NCBI GenBank assembly: GCA_013433145.1
Contig: CM024190.1
Span: 3,410,001-3,474,000 of the forward strand
Reading direction: 5' to 3'
DNA length: 64,000 nt
From: Ascaris suum
Taxonomy: Eukaryota; Nematoda; Chromadorea; Rhabditida; Ascarididae
Shown here: piece after piece, positions 11,816 through 30,540 of the stretch
How the letters are laid out: every line of letters starts with the position of its first letter
Numbering within the stretch: position 1 is the stretch's first letter
The notes under the pieces: generated by a model
Databases searched by the model: none
What the model saw: only the letters and a program-made list of their open reading frames with translations
What the model was told of the DNA's origin: nothing
Program-made: the position numbers and the translations under genes

Positions 11816-13825
11816 TGCAATGAAACTTTTTATTCGTATTTCTCATATCCATATAAAATCATGCACAATTTAACTCTGCTAATGAAATAAATGTTTTAGC
11901 ATAAGCGCTATAAACATCTTAACGAAAATATTACATTTCGGTGGCAATATCAACACAAGAATTTCATGGCGGCGAATTAAAGAATGGAAGGAGGTCTATA
12001 AAATAACTTCACGCATACGGACGGACGTATAAATACGTGTCATAGGTAACGAATCAAAAATTTCATATGCAATCTAATTTTCAATAAATACGTCCTTATT
12101 GGAGCTATTTTCGAAAATTTGTCACCATGCGAGCGGAGATCAGATAAAATGAATATTAAATTAGCTTCTTATTTGTTCGTTTTACATGCTAGTGAACAGT
12201 GCTGATTGAATGCGTAAATTCTAAAAGGCAGTTTGCTTATTGTCGACAAATCATTTAATCCGTATTTCCGCTCATTACCGAACGATGCTGTTCTTTAATT
12301 GCAAAAAATTTCAGTTGCCATTACTAGAAATTAGGGGTTTGCAGAATGCTTAGCAAGCACACGTTTTCTCATCTCCTTTCTTCTCCTCCCCAACACAGTG
12401 AAGATGCAAAACACAATAGCTAGGGGTAGTAGACGTTCCAAAAAAAAACCGCAAAAATATTTCAGTTCAAGGATGAAATGAGTTGAATTTCCACTCTCGC
12501 TGGAGAAAAAGTGACGTGGAATTCAGAGAATCTCATAATCGCCTATTCGAATATGCAACTCCAAGCTTATTTCTTATTCATAAGTTTTTATGCATTTATC
12601 TAAAACGACGCTTATTTTAATGCTGGCCATGCAGCAAATAAATTTGTAGATTTGCATATGTTGACAGAAACTGGTGTATCTAAGAAACTCCGGCTTTCAG
12701 TTCCCCGGTGCCGTTGAATTCGTTATTCAACTTTTATGGTCGTGGCCGAAGTAGCGTTGAGATGAGCAGGAACGATAAAGTTGTAGTTGAGGTGCGCAAT
12801 GGGATACGCGTTTAACTTATTGAATCGGTGCTTCTCTTCTATGGTTGCGAATTACTTCGTTTCGGATGTCTAAATTCCTCTGATTTTGAACAACCCGCTG
12901 TTGGCGACAAGTTTTTTTTTTTGACATGACGTGACTAATGATTTCAACATGGATTTGACTTCTATTAAGCTTAACACATATTCATAGAAGGGGGGGGGGA
13001 TAGAAAGGTGGAGAGGGAGATTTACTTGACATATTCTTAGATGAAAGTAGCTGACGAGCTTAGTGAGCATTGCGTTGGCTGCGACTTTTTTTGACATCCT
13101 TTGAATAGTCGTATCAATTTAATCACTACATTCGAAAACGTTGAAAATTATTCGATCTTTAATGCTTTTTATCTGCGGACATTTCGATCATTGAATCTGT
13201 GTTGTTATTTTATCTCACTTAACCATCTGACTAGAGCAATATTGTCAACGATTTCTCTAGATGTAAATGACGAACGGCTAATTCAATTTTTTTATTTTTG
13301 AATGAAAACGCATCTGTCGGATTGCGCAAAAATTGGAAATTATATCTGCAGTTTTTTGATTACGTGAAGTTTTTGATTGCTTTTTGTGATGCGCTTCAAA
13401 AAAAACGGAAGCAGACACCTCGAAATTTCCCTATAAATTTGAAATACATCCGAACAGTACAACAGAGAAGATTTGAAAATATTTCATCGGTGTGCAAAAG
13501 AGTTTTTCTGCAGCGCGCAAAGTTTGCGAAATGTTGTGAGAAGCGCATTAGTTGTTTCCACAGTGGAGAATGATTTTATCGTTATCTAAACGATATGCGT
13601 AAAATTTGCCAAAACGTTTCACTTTAGTGACCAACTGCAATGAATTTGGCGAAGTGAAGTTTCTCGCCACGTCCGTTTTCTGCAGTTTTCAAAACCGACA
13701 ACGGGTCATCCTCACGTGTGATGTCCACTCGATGCACAAACCGTTTTTGGTAGGTTGATGTTAGCAATGAATCGGCTTTCAAAGCAAACTAAGAGCTAAA
13801 ACGGAAAGCATCCCCTGGCCGCTGA

Positions 13826-14158
13826 ATGAAGTTCTTCCTTCTTTGCTTGGAGTACTGCAGTCAGGATTTGTGTGATTTAAGCTCATACTTCATGGAAGGT
13901 AGCAATCATTATTCATCTGTTGAAGAAGAATCTGCCTTCGTAAGCAAGCATCGACTGGATTATTTCGTTGATCTCTTCCTCGTGCACGTTATCGGAATCC
14001 ATTATAAAGCAATCAATCTTGGAGCATCTAAAAACCTTATTAGCCTAACCTTGCATGAATTTTCGCTGCACAATTCACTCTCTCAACTGATATCGACTAT
14101 CACTGAAGTGATTTGTGCTTACATTAGCGAATATCAGGAGGAAGTAGCGTACTCTTAA
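13826..14158 (+). CDS. 110-codon ORF, unknown
   Basis: An ATG-initiated frame runs to TAA at 14156-14158 and reads MKFFLLCLEYCSQDLCDLSS at the start. A polar acidic part (VEEESAF) and a leucine/serine-rich end (EFSLHNSLSQLISTI) follow. A neighbouring ORF (13298-13573) is Lys/Arg rich. The stretch 12.9-14.8 kb has slightly higher G+C than the flanks. No domain or splice site is recognised, so it may be an old transposon or chance. Confidence 0.18.
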   Translation: MKFFLLCLEYCSQDLCDLSSYFMEGSNHYSSVEEESAFVSKHRLDYFVDLFLVHVIGIHYKAINLGASKNLISLTLHEFSLHNSLSQLISTITEVICAYISEYQEEVAYS

Positions 14159-15350
14159 GCTTCTCATGTTGGCAGCCTCGAGAAACTCGTTTATCAGCTG
14201 GAAACGCGTGAGATTTCTGTTTCGCTGTTAAAATGCGTTAAATCCTTCTTGTATGAAGGATCTTTCAAGCCAAGGTTATGTCGCAGTCGGGAAATTCGAA
14301 GTGCTCGGACGTAGGCTTTTTCAGCTGCTGCTTTTCATCATGATCTGGTGCAGAGTTCGCTGATTGCCCGCAGGTTGCTCGAAAATGGTTTGAAAATTTA
14401 TCGACCCTTAATGGTCTATTATCAGCTTCCGTCAGTTAAAAACGATTTCTGCGCTTTTTCTTTGAGATTTCGGCGTAATGATGGCTCTAGTCTGTTCTAA
14501 AAGTTTCACTTTTCTTACAAGTATGCAAAAGGTTCTATAATTGCGAAATATTTATGAAGGACATTGCAATATCAATGTGTCAATAATAATCGATCCGCTG
14601 AAATAATCTACTGCTACCAGGTTTTCCAATATACTACACCTGTTTGGCATTAGTATTTGACACAAAAAACTGCGGAAAAGTTTCAAGGATATTTTATTTG
14701 AATACGTTTCCGGGAAGTGTTTCCGAGACCCTGCGAGCCTTACTACAAAGCCCTCCTCAAGAATTTCTGCCCGAAACTTCAAAATATTGAAAGGTTACCT
14801 TCGTTCGTGTGCTGCGTTATACGATAATTAAATAGATGTTCACACCTCCATCAAATGTCTCTTCGATTCTGCTCGACCTTACGATGCTCGTAGGTCCGAT
14901 CCGCAGTTAGCTCTTATCGCATATTTCTTATCTGGGAATAAACCGTCGAGAGTTCGGTTTGCATGATACCGCTGAATAGTTCCATCGAGTATTTATGTTG
15001 AAGCTGAATTACTAGTAACGTTCCACCACGGTCATCAGAAGCCATATGCAAAATTATCAGCTATTCGTGCAGTTCATTCACAGAAACTGTGCTCATGGTT
15101 ACTTGATCACCACCGGATACGGTAGCGCATAGAGACAGCGCTATAGCAACAACCGCACATCTTCAGGCCTCTTTATGCATTGTTGCAAATTTTGCCCTTA
15201 ATAGCGCACCATGGCAAAATTGTGTCTGCACAAATGGATGTCTATGCGTCTATCTGTGTGCTCGATGGATTCCACTCGGCTGCCAATAGATTTACGCTTA
15301 AGAAGTTGGTGAGGACAGCATGACCGTAGGACGACCTTCTTGCGTTGATA

Positions 15351-15830
15351 GGTTAGCTTCGGAAATTGCCTAAACATTCAAAGACACCAAAAAAAAAAAA
15401 AAAATGCATACAGGTTGCACTGATTAGATTTGCATTTTACATCTGTCGGATTACAACGAGGAAAGCCTTTGGAAAAATTTTGTGCTGTGACTGGCAGCGG
15501 CTGCCTGAGGAGGACCGAGTGTTGGGAAAGGGCTGGAGTCGATAACCGTCTGTCGGTGCCGATATCTAACAGCACAAGCGAGATAGAAGTAGTTTATGGG
15601 TGAGCACCACTGCTCCCGAACACGAGTAAAACCAAGGACCAAAGAGATACAACCAGGCCGAGGCCCGACTTATGTAGACCCCAGATATCGCCTGGGGCAA
15701 CACTAGAGCACATAAGTCTGTCGATGACATTATCGACTATACGAGTAAATGTGATCACTGTAGTGACAGACCACAAATTGGCTTCTCGGCGCCATACCCA
15801 ACAATTTGCAGGCATGATCGCATCAGTTAA
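15351..15830 (+). repeat. Dispersed repeat, copy 1
   Basis: Shares ordered blocks with 44772-45300 on the same strand: ggttagcttcgg, then tgtgactggcag, acaagcgagatagaag, cccgacttat/tccgacttat, acgagtaaatgtgatc and cccaaca. On the minus strand both copies keep an open frame from MPA to a C-terminal HP/LP (15815-15594 here). Family not named; no transposase or reverse transcriptase motif. Confidence 0.7.
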
Positions 15831-22648
<6,818 letters not shown>

Positions 22649-25234
22649 ATTTCGGACTAGCTGAACTTCTAAAGTAGTGGATGAGGACGAAATGTACTCC
22701 AACGATCGACGGCACCATGAAAAAGCATGCCAGCAACGCTCTAAACATCTCCGTTGAGGGAGACGCAAGACGCAGATAACCATTTTCGATGCTTAAATCA
22801 TTCAGCACTGTTGCTTTCACCTTGGATCCACCTACATATGGATCATTTATAGTTTCTTCCGGCTGCGGAATAATATGACATAGTCGAAGAAGGAAGTTGT
22901 GCTTGCAATCAGTACGCAGCGCACGACCCTTCAACGGATATATATTTAACTGTTAGACGCATTCCACTCCACCTGAACCAGCAAGTCTCAGGTCAATATG
23001 GTATGATCAACTCACACATGTCCTGTAAAAGGTTCTATTAGATTATCTGTAAAGAACCTGCACGGACTAGAGATAGATATGCTAATAGTCGAATAAGAGG
23101 TGACCTAAGCCTTCCCTGTGGTTCGTCAACTGAACGACTTCCGGTAGGTTGTCGACTTCGCAGCAGCGATCAAGAAATCAACCCATCAAATCAGTGAGCA
23201 AGTGAAGATAAAATTTGTGGTGTAACTGATATGCACAACATGAATCCGAGCAACTTGGTAACCAGACTGCCACTCACTATTCAGTGTGCAATAGTCGCAT
23301 TGTTGACAGTGGCTCTATTTCTAGACCATAATTCCATGCCAAAAAACAGTATATTGTGTTAGGCTGCACTGCATGCAGTTCTGCAGCGGATAGTACAGTT
23401 AAGCGGGTATAGGACATTGTGCTTCCAATCACTCTTCCATGGCCGATACGACTTCTTTCTGGTAACCTAGAGAAGAAATCTTAGTAGACATTGTGTTTGA
23501 AAGTGCAATTTAAATTTTAAACTAAACTCTTAATTACTTCACAACAATTGAATTTTTGATTGCTGAAATCAATGCCGACTAAAAAATTGTTTGTTATTTA
23601 AGAAACAATTTCTTAGTCACTATTGTGTTTTACTATGAGACAAACTTATCGAAAATTACGACAGTTTTCATCGTAGGTTGCAGCGTAATAGTATGTGAGA
23701 AGTCGATTTTAATAAGTTCTTATGATGCGTTTTCTTTGCTAGTTTCTTTATGAGAACGCCGCTAATAGTGAAGGTGAAACAGAATCACTTTTATTCTCAT
23801 AAATCTATAAATTCTTTCAATGAAAGGACAGCACACTTTATTCGTTATTACTGAGGCAGAACTGAGGTAACTTGTTATGCAGTAAGGCTATACGCGTCAG
23901 TCACTAAACTTTCACGTTTGTAACTGAATTTTTAAGCGCAGGCAGCTGCGATAGACCACCCATTGCGTTTTGCACATTGCGCGAGCTGTTGGATACGCTC
24001 AATTATGCCTCATTTCACATTAGCAAATGATGAGAGGCGTTAGAGAGGCTGACGTATATCATACAAGCAATCACATGCATCGGAATCACAACCAAGCACT
24101 GCCTCAGAACGCTTTCTCTGCAAGTGACCGATGTCAACTTTCTCAATCAAAAATCATTCTCAGTCACTTCCGCTTCCAGGCGTAGAACAAAACCTGCTCC
24201 GAAATCCTCCCACCACTTTCAACTTTCAGATCGTTCGGAGCATGATTAAGTGAAACGGAATCGACCCTAAGAGACCTCGTGCGACTAGCATAACTTAAAA
24301 TGACATATGTAACACATTGAAATAAGCATAAGTGCGGTGGGATACTGCAATGAGAAGTGCAATGGAGACATGGAACATGTAAACGACGTCACATGCGTGG
24401 TCACACTGGTCTAAACTCACCACAGTCGGGAATGTTTGGCCGATCCATTCTAACGAAGAATCTGTGTGCTCATACTCTGTCAAGGAGTTTTTATAGAGAA
24501 CCAATTGCATCTCTGACACTTGGCCACGGTCGTATGTCTTACTGAATATGTGTCTTAATGCACGGCTATTCAAGTTACATCAACTTTTCAACACTAAGTG
24601 ATAAGTAATTCAAAATATCCTCTAAGAAGGGAATTTCCACCACACCCATGAATGTTGAGGTAATGGGTGATTTCAAGAACTAATTGCACTTCAAACATGC
24701 GTTCAGTCCTTTTATTTGCTTTCAAGCAGATGAATCGCTGTTGAAAATCAAATTGCTCTTTAAAAGCAATTGCATCAATTTATCTTCACTGAAACAGCCA
24801 CGATCAAAGGGTTTTCATTCTAGAATGAAGGCTCTCAGTCATTTTGTTTTCACTTGAAACAGAAATCTCAACAATATTATAAAAGGAAGAAGTTTGCCAC
24901 TGCTAAGACCCGATCAATAAATGATTAGACGAAGGAGCCGCTTCAAAGACACACCCATGGTCAAAGGCAAAATTTCAGAATTGCTCGTTTTCTAATTTTT
25001 CAAATACGAAAATCACCTGCACAATGCTCAAATTTCCAGCCATATTATTTCTGCACATATTAGAGCTTTCAAGAGATCTGAATGGGATAAAAATATAATT
25101 GTTAAAAACGTTTCATAAATTTGCAGAAAGAATTCTAGCGCAAGTGGTTGAGTGAGGATTTGGTTTGCAAATGCGCTTTCTAGCGAAATATTAGCACTCG
25201 CCTTAAACTCTTCCACACACCACGCTGGAATGCG
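22649..25234 (-). CDS. Candidate four-exon gene with one membrane segment, unknown family, incomplete
   Basis: Candidate exons in order are 25234-25110, 25077-25017, 24537-24421 and 22862-22649. Acceptors are ctttcag, cattcag, ttcagtaag (tandem AG, second one used) and ttccgcag. Donors are gttttt, gtgatt, gtgagt and gtacag. Phases join correctly (2/1, 0/0, 0/0). The predicted part starts RIPAWCVEEFKASANISLES, is polar and mostly helical, and has an NIS sequon. In the last exon a hydrophobic segment (FRALLACFFMVPSIVGVHFVLIHYF) is followed by RSS, which suggests a single-pass protein with an extracellular N-terminal part. Both ends are missing. Fourth-exon codon content and the phase chain support it; the weak points are the first donor and the tandem acceptor. 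No family recognised. Confidence 0.35.
23577..23618. other. 16-bp stem-loop
   Basis: gactaaaaaattgttt pairs with aaacaatttcttagtc around a 10-nt loop with one mismatch. It lies in the third intron of the candidate gene at 22649-25234. Could be a terminator-like or MITE remnant; no function inferred. Confidence 0.7.
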
Positions 25235-26156
25235 CTGAAAGATTGCCGATGTGGACGTACCAATGAGTGGAGTGCAAACTTAAACCCTCTCGTGTAATCG
25301 TTGCGGTTATCTGCTTTGTAAATCATGTGAAATTCATGCTCACCAGTTCATTGCTGCACCAGATTTCCTAATAGCTGATGATCATGGTTTGTTGATATTC
25401 AACTGCCTATATAGATTCAGAAATGGCTTGTTTATTAAACAGGTTTCTTGCAAGCTAAACTTAAAAGATTGCCATGGGTATAACTCGCAGAGAAATGGAA
25501 TGACAAATCACCTTGAAAAGTCTTCGTTCACTTAAGCCATACTTTTTTTCCCCGCAATATTGGCCTTAAATAAAGCTTGAAACGCGAAGAGTGAATGCAC
25601 AAAAGGTAGAAGCTAAAAACTTCAGAAATGCTAATATTTAATTTGGTAAGTTGCCTTTGCTCGTCGTAAAGACACAACGAAAAAATTGGAAAATCGTGAA
25701 AATGTTTGTATTTCATTGAAAGTTTTAGTTGTTTTGCCAATTCGCGTAGTCAGTGATCAGCAATATAAATATATGATCCAAAATTTAAAGTGTAAAAAAT
25801 ATTAAGTCATCTGAGCGATTATTTGTGCCAATAATGACGAGAAACAGCCATAGATTTTAAGCCACTCTTTGTTCATTGTTACAAATATTTACGGAAAGAG
25901 CGGCATAGTAGAGGTGAAAAACATTTATTTCGATTTTTCTCTTGCAAAATCGTTCGGATTGAGGCAGCAATAGCAGAATAAGTGAATTGCAATCGATGGT
26001 AATAAAATCCTAATAATGGGAACGACCGAAATCGTGCATTATTTATTCGAATGGATGTGGGAACTTGTTGGATTTTGCAAGCATTGTGCAGTGAAATCCT
26101 GTCGAGCAAAGCGGCTTTAATATAATGGTCACGTCTAAAGAAGTTTTTATGGCCGT

Positions 26157-26291
26157 TTCGAAAAGTTATATAATTTGCCCTAAAACAATTTCCTGTTTCG
26201 AAAGTTTAACAAAGTTATATAATTTCCTGTTTCGAAAAGTTTGCCTGCCTGTGCTGGGCAACGTGATTTATATAATTTGCCCTAAAACAAC
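26157..26291. repeat. Locally shuffled duplications
   Basis: The segment tatataatttgccctaaaa occurs at about 26168 and 26271, and atttcctgtttcgaaa occurs twice between them. The nested partial duplications account for the repetitive 155-codon frame at 26125-26592, which is not called as a gene. Confidence 0.75.
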
Positions 26292-29200
26292 CATTTTGAT
26301 ACTCGCATTTCTCATTGTTCGAGTTAATGAGACCAGTTGTTGCAGCCATCAAAAGTTAAACCATAGGCATTTAATGGGCCTAGTACTCATTCCAGCCAAT
26401 TTCCCATTGGAATTATCGTGTAACAGCATGAAGAAATCAATCCTATCAGTCCCTTTCCACGTCTTCATCACCATTGGTGCAAACTTTTCAAATCTGATGG
26501 CTCTTTCCGCAGTTTGGGTGTATTTATCGTTGGAGAAGTGCTATGGGCTTCCGGGTTTTCGAGGTGGTATAGCACCTCATGTAACTGAATAGTGGTAAAG
26601 AATGAGCCAGATATGGTGGAATGTGTTCGGTGGGAGGTGAAGGGGGGTATGGCGAGAAAGAGGCACTAATGCGTAGTTGATTAGTTGATAGCCCCTCCTA
26701 ACTATGAACAATGACGTCTGCTTTAGTGTTTGCAGTTGATACCGAGTCATTTCAGTAGGTTCCAACGGTGATCATGAACATTAGCCTATTCTCTGCTTTT
26801 GGTTCATTCTGCATCAAAAGAGTAAGAGAGAGAATTGAATAGCGACTCATTTTCAAAGAAAAAAAAACCATCGACGCTTGACTTATACGTTAGATATTAC
26901 TTTTCCGCTAATCAAAGTGCTCATTCTGATGCAGTCATTTGGAGCAATCAGTCGTTATTCGCGGTGACAAAATTAACGATTTTGAGTTAGACAAGAGTTG
27001 TAATATTTGCGCTAATGTAACGCTCGAATAACTCTGTCTACAGAAGCCCCACCTGAATTCAAATACACTCTTTCAAATGGAAAGTATTAGGTGCTCACAG
27101 AATATATTAGCACTGCAATAAAGCTCTCTCTCATGCAGTCTCACATCTCATACCAGCTGCTGAGAAACTTCAAGAAGCGCTTGAGAACCAGGATGGAACA
27201 TGTTTGGGTTCTTTTTTTGCAAGTGTGATTATTCATCCGAAAACCACCTCCTCACTAACAATTCTGTTAATTTACTGGGCTGAAAAGTTTTGCAGCTCCT
27301 GCCCTTTCTCGTCTAACCCAATACATCTCATCTCGATTAGAAGAAGCTTTAGCCGTCTTGATCATTCTCGAAGAAGCCCTTCATGAAAGATTCACTTCAC
27401 CACTTTTGAACATCAGTGATCAGCGTCCCTGCTTTTGTTGATCTTGGGGGGAAACGAATGGAGCCACGTTAGGAACAGATTTTGTCAAGGAACAAAAGGT
27501 AAGGCTAATATGCTTTGGGAACAGGTTAGTGCGGCGAACTTCTCTTTCGGTGATGATGCTGGCATTTCACAGTTGACGATGAGGTGTCAATATGCTAGAA
27601 GTGATACCACAGCGCCCAAAATGCGAAGATGATAATCAAGTGGGCTAGCAAATTCCTTCTAGTTGTCAAAGGTTAAAGGTCATTTCAGAATGGAGCATTT
27701 TCATGCAACAAAAATATAACGGTGGCCGCGAATAATTTTTAATCGTGAATTGTGTTTTATGGTCACAAACGTACTCATGTGTTTGGCAGTGCGTTGTGAA
27801 TTCATATATGCCGTTAGCTTCGTTCTTGCTTCAGTTAACCCCTCAGGTACTAAATGAGATGCAATAAATGTTGCACTAAAATGACCACCCATGTGGAATG
27901 TAATACGATAAATCCGCTATGAACAAAAGACGCTGATTAATTTCGATGCACATTGGTTTCTGATCTAAGTGCAATTAAGAAAACGTGAAGTTGAAGCAAT
28001 ATTTTTCCAGCGTGGTTGTTACTCCAAATCATTTTTTTCAACTATAGCCGAGAAAAAATTATCAATCTTAGTCTATAAAGTACAGTTAAACGTGAACATT
28101 ACATAGAAACTATCTTCGTCGAAATGAAGACTTCCTAAACTTAACTGTTTGAAAAAGTTAAGTGGAATGTTTTCTTAAAATATTGAAACGCAATAACTCT
28201 ACAATATCTTTCATAAAAATTCAAAGAATGAGAGCGGTCTATTGTCTTCAATCTCCAATTACGCTTCTCTAGAAGGAATTATCGAGTGCGTCGACGATAT
28301 CACTAAAGTGATCCATTCTTCTCGCAGTAAACAAACAGCTTATTTGCATATTAGCATTAGCATTCCACAGTCCGCTTCATGATTTGCGAAATATTTTCAA
28401 TACGCTCTATTACTGAGTAATGAAAGTTACGATCAACCAGTCATCCCTTGTAACAAATTCCCCATTTCATTTGTTCTCACTTTAATATGAACCCTTGTAA
28501 ATATAACAGCTAGACCAGCGATCACGTTTAAGTATAAGTAAAATAAGAGTTATATTCACGGGTTTAAAAGTCTACTATACTGCAATCTATTGGCAGATCT
28601 ATTTGGAAGTTCAACCAATACCGGAAGTTGTTGTAGGCTCATAACTGAGTATAACAAATATGTAAGCTTCCTGTACGATGTGAAGGCTATCATCTAATGT
28701 GAGAGTTCGTAGCAAGCTTAACACTTTTCTCTAGAGATACTATTACAGGTTATTCAGGTAAATTTCAGCGTTAAAGATCGACATTTAAATACCATGCAAT
28801 CATAAAAGTATTCATCGTTCTCATCAAAAATTTTCAGTATACTTTTGACAGCTATCATGGTGAGAATAATATTTGCGATTAGACATCGTCTTCAGTTGGC
28901 AAATTTTTGGATCGTTGAGACCAAGTTCCAATGGTCCACTAAAGCAATTGTACCTGTGGTACCTGGCGGAAAGTCGCTTTAAATTAGAGCAATTTGGGGA
29001 TCTCTCTACAGCAAAGCCTACTTACCCTTATCGCTCAATTGCCATCATTTCGAGTATGAATTTTCAGTCGAAAGAAGCCATTTGTGAAGGTGACTAAATT
29101 AAGCTAAATTGTCGACAAATAGGTTTTTCAAAAATACGTCAAAGGTAATTTAATATCAGTCAAACGATTAAAAGATTGCAGGAGAATTTAATGGCAAAGT

Positions 29201-30480
29201 TTTCAAGAAAACATTTTTTAAAACCGCCCAAATGTCGATGCTGCAAAAAATGATTTCCAATGTTCGGTTTGTTTCCTCATTCTCTTTAAATACTCCACAT
29301 TCGTCGTTTGCGATGTAAATGGCACACTCTGGATTCAGTTGGACAAATAAATATACGCTAAAAGCTTTAAAAATATTTCAGGTGCAATTAGACAGTTTTG
29401 ATTTCTTAGTGCGTAGCCTCTATTGAAGCTTGTTCAGTTGATGTTAAATTGCTCATCTTCACCCTGTGTTTACCGAACGACTGTAGCCTGACACTATTTG
29501 CGTCTCTCGCATCATCAGAGGCTTCTGTCGCCATTTCTGTGCTCTGATGTTTCGCACCACAAAGATTTTTTGACTTTCCGAGTGTGGAACAGCAGTTGGT
29601 TGAACCAATTCTACCTTCATTTTAAGCGATTAGCAAAAACCCTCTCTACTTTAAACGAAACGAAATTCGTCAAATGAAGCGAATTCTTGAAGAATCTCGT
29701 AGCTCATTTAACCGAGGGAGCCAACACTCAGTCTTCATGTCGAATTTCAACACTTCCCGCTCCCCTGATTGCGAAACTGTCCATCTATTCATCCTTTTGT
29801 TGTTTCCTTCGCTTCCGTTCTACTGTTTTTGGAATAATCGTCAGCTGCCGACTGCGCTACGTCGACTATCCTTCCATTTGTCGGGTGAAATTTCAAATGA
29901 TACGAACTTATGGAGGATATAATTTTGCAGAATACAAAAAAGTAGTCAATAGGTGCACTGAGAAGTAGCTACCAAAGCCAGCGTTCCTACCTCGCTTTAC
30001 TGAGCAAATTATTGTAGTGATAGGAGGGGAGCGGTATTTGTCTTCTCGCTCAGTAGTCACATCACATTGCCATTCTCTGCTCGTATACAGGCCAATCCTG
30101 TGGTTATTGGTAAGGTGGAAGTGTGGCAGAGCAACTTATAAACTTGCAAAGCCTATGGCGGAAGTACCTTTAAGTGAAACTGATCCAAGGTGCTCCGTCA
30201 ACATGTTTAGTTGTGGCTGTAAGTCGCCATTTAAAGAAATAGGTGAATCTCAATGAGCGCAACTGGTGTATCCTTTGTCGAAGTACAGAGTTGAAAAAAA
30301 ACTCATCAGCCAACGAATGCTCTCAATACATCTGATCGTTGCTAACGAGTTCAACTATGTACTTGCAATAATCGCGTTGCTACGGCGGTGCAATTAGTCT
30401 TATTTTATTAACCGCCGAGAATTAGAGACGAAAATTTTCACAATGAGCTGCAAAGTTTCGATACGTTTTGCATTTGTAAA

Positions 30481-30540
30481 TTCAGCATATTCGTTATCAA
30501 TAGCAACAATTTCAGCATATTCGCTATCAATAGCAACAAT
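30481..30540. repeat. 30-bp tandem duplication
   Basis: Two copies of a 30-bp unit starting ttcagcatattcg, one mismatch. Confidence 0.9.

Larger units (their letters stand above)
10271..15350. other. Intergenic DNA upstream of the chemoreceptor gene
   Basis: 10271-12850 is very AT-rich with one 41-bp tandem repeat. 12850-15350 has more balanced composition and scattered ORFs, none with recognisable domains. The receptor promoter should lie just right of 10270, but no TATA or sensory X-box-like site is evident by eye. Confidence 0.5.

Noticed and set aside
26125..26592. 155-codon plus-strand frame
   Set aside because: Its left third is built from local duplications that repeat the same peptide; nothing supports translation.
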